Source: Chromera velia
Taxonomy: Eukaryota; Sar; Chromeraceae
Reading direction: 5' to 3'
DNA: 36,608 nucleotides
Assembly (NCBI GenBank): GCA_018398765.1
Contig: JAHBMJ010001183.1
Coordinates: 1-36,608 of the forward strand
Positions 30,534 through 36,608 of this stretch are shown piece by piece (position 1 is the first letter of the stretch; each line of letters starts with the position of its first letter). Made by a program: the position numbers and the translations under genes. The notes under the pieces are model-generated. The model saw nothing but the letters and a program-made list of their open reading frames with translations. It ran no database searches and was not told where the DNA came from.

Positions 30534-33425
30534 ATGGCAGAGACGGGACAGCGAATCTTCCTCAGAAAAGAGACGGCTTTCTTCGCAGACAGCGTTGAAT
30601 GCTGTCTAGATTCCTCCCTGGTCGTTTACGGCCACGTGCTTTGTGGCACTTATCAGCTGGATGAAAGCAAACAAGAACGAGTGGGGGGGCTGCACCTTTT
30701 CACGGTGGAGGGGAAGGACTCCAGGTCAGTCGGAGAGTGAAGTGCAAATTCAGTCTGATCACCTCTGGCGGATCGCAGACTGAGTGGTATCTGCCATGCG
30801 ATGTTCCCTGCCTGACGAGCGCTTCTGCACACACATTGTTCTCCTCTGCAGGGAGAAGCTGACCGAAGATGCGGCCCCGTGTCAATTCGGACGCGACGAG
30901 TATCTCCACTTGGGCGCGGGTGTGCTGGATGCGAGGTGGTTCCCGTCTCCTGCAGGCGAGGGGAAGGGGATGTGCGCCCTTGCCTGCGCAGACTGTCACC
31001 TCAAACTAGTGGAGGTGGATGGTCCAGGCCACATGGAGACTCAGGGAGACGGGAAGACGGGACTACACTTGGTAGGTCTGAATACTCAGACTGGTTGTGA
31101 AGGATCGATGTGTCTGCGCCCTGTTCTCTTTTGTGCGTGAGTCTGTCTCCCTGTCTGTCTGTATGTCTGTGCATGATGCCTCTGGCTCTGTGTGATTTGG
31201 TCTGCTGTCTGTGTGTGGAACTATTCGGTGGGTGCAGAGAGAGAGCCTGGCCTGCCACCCGCACCTTGAGTCCCCCCCCTCCAACGTGATCGGTCTGGCT
31301 GTGGAAGTCTCTGAGCCGTCGTCCCGAGTGGTGATGACGTGCTCGGATGGGATTGTGGCGGGGTTTGATCTCAATAGGGCAGCAGAGGGGGGGAAGGGGA
31401 AGGGAACAACGAATATGACATTCGAATTCAAAGCACATGATGCCGAGACGTGGGCCTTGGCTCTTGATCCGGGTCAGTTTCTCTTTCCTCTCTCCCTTTC
31501 TCGACAGTTCTTCTTGAAACGGATTTGGTGTGAGGCGATCCATGTCCATTGTCCTTTCTCGCCCGCTTCCTTCCACAAGGCACTTTGCATCCCAAACCCT
31601 GTGAAGGTGGATGTGGAATGTCTTTGCATTCGTTCTTTGTGGTCCACTCGTTCCATTCATTCAGGGGATCAGACTGCCCGTTGACTTGCCAGGTCCCTTT
31701 TTGTTCATTCATGTCCTTTTTGCCGTCTCTAGACTGTACGGCTGTCGTGCCAGCACCGTCGGACGGAGGTCAAAGGACTGCCGGAAAGTGAGATCAACTG
31801 GCGTCTGCACTTCTCAAAGGATTTAGGAAGTGACTCGGGGCATCTTTGGATTTAAAATTTTCAATTTTTCTTCGCCACAGACGTCTGTATGCATGAACCA
31901 GGCTCTCCAGCAGCACCCGCTATGTTCTTTCTTGCTGCATGCTTTGTGAAACAAACCTTTGCATGGAAGTTGAAGTGTGTGACAATTCGACCTCCCCAAT
32001 TTTTTCCCCTTCCCCTTTTCCTCAGAGGACCCCCACTTCGTTGCCACAGGAGCAGACGACTGCAGACTGAGGCTGTGGGACCTTCGGGAGGCCCCGAAAC
32101 CCCGTGACGGTTCGGCTGGTGGAGAGGGGGGCGATCCTGAGCAGACTCTCAGCTGGACTGCTCAGAACGGAAAGGCCCACTCTGCAGGGGTCACCGCCCT
32201 CCTCGTGCCTCCTGCAGGGTCCTCCTTTGGCCCTTCCAAGCTCCTCTCTGGTCAGGCAAGCACAACTGTAGATCGGCACCAAGACAGACAGACAGACGAA
32301 GGTCGAGAAGTGAAAGTGAGGGGAGATACAATATCATCTCTTGCAGGAGGCAAAAGAAACAGACTTTTTGAACTTCTGTCTGTTCCCTTCTCTCAGTGTC
32401 TTTCTGTGTCTACTTGATTTCCGTATGATTGAGACGCTTACTCCAAAGGCATCTTTTCTTTTCTCTTGCTGTCCGATCGGTTAAAACTCACACGTTCGAA
32501 CATGATGTGCCTTTTCTCTCCATCTCGCTATACGTGTCCGTCTCTCTTTCTGTTTCTTTGTCTCTGTTCGTTTTTGTGCAGGAAGCTACGACGAGACGGT
32601 TCTTCTCTGGGACAGGCGAATGATGACGAGGCCCTTGTGGGAGCACAGGGCGGTGGGGGGAGTTTGGAGAATCAGGCTGAGACCCAAAAAGTCAATGGGG
32701 GGTTCTGGACCGTCGGGGGGGGAGTCTGGTACAGAGCAGCTCCTTCTTGCTGCATGCCACGGAGGTGTGGAGGCTGTAGACCTGCACGTGGTCAGAGGGT
32801 CTGGAGGTGAAGTTGGAGAGACAAGTGTGTCAGGTCAGTGAGTGCTTTTTGAGTCCGCTCCTTTTCAGCGGTCTCTTTCCATCTTCTGTTTCGGAGGCTG
32901 GTCCGCGAAGGTCTTGTTGTACATCAGAGACGGGAAAAAAGACGAAAGCTGACAAATCCGAATCAAGCTGGGTCTGCAAGCATGCACCACTTCGATCCGT
33001 CTCCAGTTTTGCTGCATGTCTGTCTGGCGCTTCCCTGTTGCTGTCGCTCAATTCCTTCCAAGTGAATTCAAACAATTGTCAATCCCCAAAAGCTAAATTC
33101 AACCATCATCGTCTATCACCAAGATGCATTTTGTGTTCCTTGCATGTATTTATTCGTCTGCGTGGGTGCACTGCCCGATGTTCCTGTCCTGAATTGTGCA
33201 GAAAGTAAGAAAAGGATGCACCTGGAAGAGCACAAGTCGATGGCTTATGGCCTCTCAGTGGTCCCTGTGCTTTATGGGAAAGACAGGGATGAGGAAGGAG
33301 CAGAAGAAACCGTAGGCAAAGAAAAAGAAGATACTACAGAAACAACTAAGCGACTGGAGTGGACAGGAGTGTCGTGCAGTTTTTATGACTCCTGTTTGCT
33401 TGTCTGGGATCTGCCGATTCTTTAG
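30534..33425 (+). CDS. DPH7: Diphthine methyltransferase (DPH7/WDR85), WD40 protein, 6 exons
   Basis: Exons: 30534-30724, 30852-31071, 31238-31472, 32026-32250, 32582-32833, 33202-33425. They join in phase to 448 aa (human DPH7 is 452). DPH7 removes the methyl ester from diphthine on translation elongation factor 2, allowing the final amidation to diphthamide, in the cytosol. Family marks in order: ADSVECC with LCGTYQLDES and VGGLHLF at the N-terminus, GAGVLDARW, KAHDAETWALAL, VATGADDCRLRLWDLR, LLSGSYDETVLLWDRR, GGVWRIRLRP and LLLAACHGG. It ends with EHKSMAYGLSVV, a charged Glu-rich insert and SCSFYDSCLLVWDL. The GADD...LWD and GSYDE...LWD units are WD40 blades near the expected positions. 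An in-frame GTG upstream (30462) is not needed; ATG 30534 fits the family start. Introns are 127-553 bases. It is divergent from DRC9. Confidence 0.92.
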
Positions 33426-33920
33426 TAGAGTTTTCAGTTGACTTATTCCACAGTTTATCAAATTTGTCAAAACATAAAGATTTAAGCGCGCTTATGCACA
33501 ATTTTATGAACACAGAAAAATATGTTGAAATATAAAACCCTGAAGGTTTTAACAGCTTGAACTGTAGATGACGTGCTGTAAACTGACATGACTTGGTTAC
33601 TACTACTTACCAGCTTAATAGTAATAACAATACTAGTAGCAATACAAAATATAAAAAAATAACACTGCATATGAATGAATTTACACTGTGCTGTTAGGAG
33701 TAACTACACTGAAACTATAGTGTGACACAATTCAAATTATGATACAATACCCTATACACTAGTACCAGTAACACAAATAATTGTGTCACAATAAGTGTGA
33801 TAAAATAGTTAGAGCAACTTAGGTGTGATAAAATTGTTAGACAAAAATTCAAGTGAACCTAAACTTTTAAAGTGATTTGAAGTCTTAATTCAGAGTCGTT
33901 GAAGTTCGGATTGCTCTTCC

Positions 33921-34131
33921 ACATTCACTCATTCACTCATTCACTCGCATTCACTTACATTCACTCGCATTCACTCGTATTCACTCGGTAATACTCGCAT
34001 TCACTCACCTCACTGAATCGCTCACTCACCTCACTCATCTACTCACCTCACTCTATCATGTACTCACTCACTCACTCACGCACTCACTTATCCACACATT
34101 CACTCACTCACTCACTCACTCACTCACTCAC
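33921..34131. repeat. (ACTC)n / CATTCACT tandem array
   Basis: A degenerate array of ACTCATTC, ACTCGCATTC and ACTCACTC units over about 210 bases, ending in a pure CACT run before the second copy of the 27-base repeat. Confidence 0.92.
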
Positions 34132-34145
34132 TTACACTGTGCTGT

Positions 34146-34281
34146 TAGGAGTAACTACCAGCCCTTCTCAGAAGGCTTTTGGTTACCATCAAATTGGTAA
34201 CCTAACTGTGGTAACTGGAGAGTCTGAGCGGAGTACCGCTACCGTGGTAATCTGGCCGTATCTGGCCACAAATATGTTGAA
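34146..34281. repeat. Direct repeat, copy 1, with hairpin
   Basis: It is colinear with 34461-34594 at high identity (shared TAGGAGTAACTACC start, CATCAAATTGGTAACCTAA core and GGTAATCTGG end). It contains an 8-base perfect inverted pair GGTTACCA (34181-34188) / TGGTAACC (34195-34202) around a 6-base loop. Confidence 0.88.
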
Positions 34282-34460
34282 TTAGGCCCCCCGACGCGTA
34301 TCAAGCCGCGCTAAACACCATAAACACGCGATCTACAACTATTTTTTTCACACAGAAGTGTGATTTAATTGAATCGATCAGTTAAAAGTTCTTAAAATCA
34401 TAATTATTGTGACACAAAAGGTTCTACAAATTTTCATTGTGACATACTATAGTTCCAGTG

Positions 34461-34594
34461 TAGGAGTAACTACCGGCCCTTCTTAGAAAGCTTTTGCTTA
34501 CCATCAAATTGGTAACCTAAACTTAGTAACTAGGAGGGTTTGAGGGGATTACCACTCCACGGTAATCTGGCTGTATCTGCCCACCAATGTGTTG
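34461..34594. repeat. Direct repeat, copy 2
   Basis: Second copy of the element at 34146-34281, with substitutions throughout. One base of the hairpin arm is changed (GCTTACCA), so the stem is weaker. Confidence 0.88.
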
Positions 34595-35098
34595 CATCAA
34601 GATCTAATATAGGAGAAACGTATCTTTAAAAACTGTGTACAAGTACTACAGTACGATGTAAAAAAGATTATTTTTAAACTTTTTTTGTCTAAGTTGTTTC
34701 ATATAATATCAAGAACTTGACTTTAACTTATACATATTTACACATATTTCTAGACATAAGAGAACTTTACAATAAATCTATTTTTGGTACTCGATTTGCC
34801 CACTAATTTGTTTTGTTTAAAACAGGGTTGCCGATTTTTTCGGCGGTAGACAAGCTTCATTACCGGTAACCGGTAATTACCGGCAGAGTTTGCTGGCAGT
34901 TGGCAAAGACTTGGCAGAATTCTAACAGTCATTAACACTTTTCAATAACTTAAGTCCTAGGTTATAGGTCAATCAATCAATCACTTAAGGCTAGACTTAA
35001 GGTCAATTCAAAAAGTTAATGTGTTATCTGTAGGGACAGCTATGCGGCCAGTGTGCTTGAAGGTGACGCAGGTTGAAGCGATGGGTCCCGTCTTGCAC

Positions 35099-35320
35099 TT
35101 AGCGCCCAAAGGCAGAGAACCACTGGCCGCAATGACCACAGCTGGCCCAGACAGATGCACCCATACGATTCCAACAACGGAAAGAGTCTGCCCTAAAGTT
35201 TGGGCGGTCCCCCCAATACAGTGCTCCAGCCTCTAAAGAAAGACCCGCCGCTAAAAGTTGATGTCTGAGGCTTCGAAGGGCCTCTGACTCCGGAGACCCA
35301 GGGGGGTGGAGATTTGCCAT
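35099..35320 (-). CDS. Short unassigned ORF, 73 aa
   Basis: Its ATG is at 35320-35318, directly after a TTACAG that could be a splice acceptor; it stops at 35099. The composition looks protein-like rather than repeat-derived (Leu/Ala/Gly/Trp-rich, with SCGHCGQWF near the C-terminus), but no family was recognised. It could be a terminal exon, a transposon fragment or chance. Confidence 0.25.
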   Translation of the reverse strand: MANLHPPGSPESEALRSLRHQLLAAGLSLEAGALYWGDRPNFRADSFRCWNRMGASVWASCGHCGQWFSAFGR

Positions 35321-36608
35321 CTGTAAGCAAGCAGACATGAAAGAATCATAAGTAAATAAGCGAACAGAGACAGGGAAAGCGAGTATATAAACGAAAGGTG
35401 GCTGGACGTTTGTAGAGCTAGACAGGTAGGGCAAGTATGTGAACGCTCTTTAATGATGGTCAAGGCCTGATATACAGAGAAGCAGAACAGTAAGAGATGA
35501 AGCAAAGTCAAAAAAGAGAGTAGTTGTTAGACAGACGCTGTCATAGGGCTGTTAGAACTTTTTACCACTTATAAAGGTGATATGGAGTCCTACCCTGTGG
35601 CGCCGCCCTCTGGACCCTCGCATGCGCTATATCTGAATGAGCCCGCGTGCCGACGCCACGCTCCGCCGCCGCGCTTTGTTTCGTACGTGTCGCGTGCGTC
35701 GATCAAAATTATTGAAATCGATCGAGTCTGACCTTCGTATTCAAGCATGCAACATGTTACTCAAGCAACGGATAGCATCGTTTGAGTCTGATGTCTGTTT
35801 ACCATAGATCAAGAGAGCTCCTAAGAGTCTGAGAGAGAAGCATAAGTAGAAACTGTGCAATGATAGAATGCATCCAGCTGATTAGAATCCCACTGGGAGA
35901 TCGCGTTAGCGCTTAAACTAATATAGAGCCAAACCTCTTGTAAAGTATTGCATGAATGAGTGTTGCTCACGTTCCTTCTCTTAACCTTCCCTAAGGTTCT
36001 TATCCTCGCTTTACCTTCTGTCTGGACGCCATAAGGTGGCCGGACAGGGGGGATAAAGCATTGTGGTGAAATCTCAGCTCGATGAGTATCGACTTTCGTA
36101 TACCTTCTATGATGGAGATCAGATCTGTCTCTTTGCGCAACAGTTGAAATCCGATTGCAACGATACGGGCACGGTCAGGCAAAGACCGTGAGTAGGGGAA
36201 TTCAGCGTCCCCTTGCGTCCCAAGCTGCCTGGAATCCTCTTTCGGGGATCTTTTTCGAGTCCGATCCTGGATTTTGCCTTTGTCCTTGGGTAGAGAACCC
36301 AGAGATCGTTGGAGGTCGCCAAAGCCGATGGTGGAGACGTTGCTTGGTGTTGCTCGGGACTTTGAGGAGCCTGATGTCATTGAGAATGCCGCCTACGAGC
36401 AGATCGCAACCCAAATGGCCAGTAGAGAGCTTTTCCTATGCCTTTTGATTCTGCAACTGTCTCAGTCTTCCAGATGAGTGTCGGCTGATCACCTTCACTT
36501 GTCTTTGCTGTTGGTTGCTTGCTTGTCTGCGCGAGGCTGACCACCTTCGTGGCCTGCAAACACCTCCAGCGTGTCTGGGTCTGCCTGGACTGGTCCTCCG
36601 GCAGCGTC
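35321..36608. other. Right-end interval with no confident gene
   Basis: Overlapping frames of 60-126 codons exist on both strands in 36000-36560. The longest, minus-strand 36000-36380, is Arg/Ser/Lys-rich. None shows a recognisable domain. A GC-rich patch lies at 35595-35705 in otherwise mixed sequence. A gene or retroelement continuing beyond the right edge cannot be judged from here. Confidence 0.4.

Larger units (their letters stand above)
33426..35098. repeat. AT-rich, repeat-bearing block downstream of DPH7
   Basis: No gene was found. It holds a 27-base exact direct repeat (33681-33707 and 34132-34158) flanking a long ACTC-type tandem array, a pair of ~135-base direct repeats (34146-34281 and 34461-34594), and inverted segments sharing ACTATAGT and GTGACACAA words near 33712-33730 and 34395-34455. 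This looks like nested small non-coding mobile elements. Confidence 0.7.

Overview
This is a nuclear eukaryotic window. It holds intron-rich protein genes, long introns packed with microsatellites, and a decayed Ty1/copia-type retrotransposon. The gene content suggests a photosynthetic, flagellated alveolate, most likely a chromerid alga such as Chromera: a SufE-like sulfur carrier with a two-part (signal peptide plus basic Ser/Arg-rich) leader expected for a complex plastid, an axonemal dynein regulatory complex subunit, and a retroelement of a type abundant in algae. The species assignment is inference; no search was possible.

Layout. Bases 1-4405 are the 3' part of a copia-order pol (integrase, reverse transcriptase, RNase H) with five in-frame stops and an apparent frameshift at the single ambiguous base (2133). 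A CCHC zinc knuckle lies downstream. An AT-rich gene-free block follows. Six host genes then alternate strictly in strand: gankyrin/PSMD10-like proteasome chaperone (minus, 5970-10715, 9 exons); medium-chain alcohol dehydrogenase-like protein (plus, 11466-14982, 7 exons); SufE (minus, 16696-20204, 5 exons); an intronless RING-H2 protein with a possible myristoylation site (plus, 20904-22499); DRC9/IQCG (minus, 24424-29918, 12 exons); and DPH7/WDR85 (plus, 30534-33425, 6 exons). The right end (33426-36608) is AT-rich repeat sequence plus short unassigned ORFs.

The exon models were built by hand from protein-family similarity, splice dinucleotides and phase. All five spliced models close exactly in frame (237, 376, 222, 382 and 448 aa). 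They give 34 introns. 18 of these start GTCAG and none starts GTAAG; 30 of 34 end TGCAG. The alternating strands create three head-to-head promoter regions of about 0.6-0.75 kb, each with a TGCATGC motif. AT-rich, repeat-bearing blocks sit only at the gene 3' ends.

The genes do not form one pathway. They are housekeeping or organelle functions: proteasome assembly, redox metabolism, plastid Fe-S assembly, ubiquitination, flagellar motility and diphthamide synthesis. The most unusual signals are the splice-site usage, the strand/AT-block architecture, a 600-bp fold-back element, a kilobase polypurine tract inside the SufE gene, the three-repeat N-terminal region of the RING protein, and the missing structural-zinc cysteines of the dehydrogenase.
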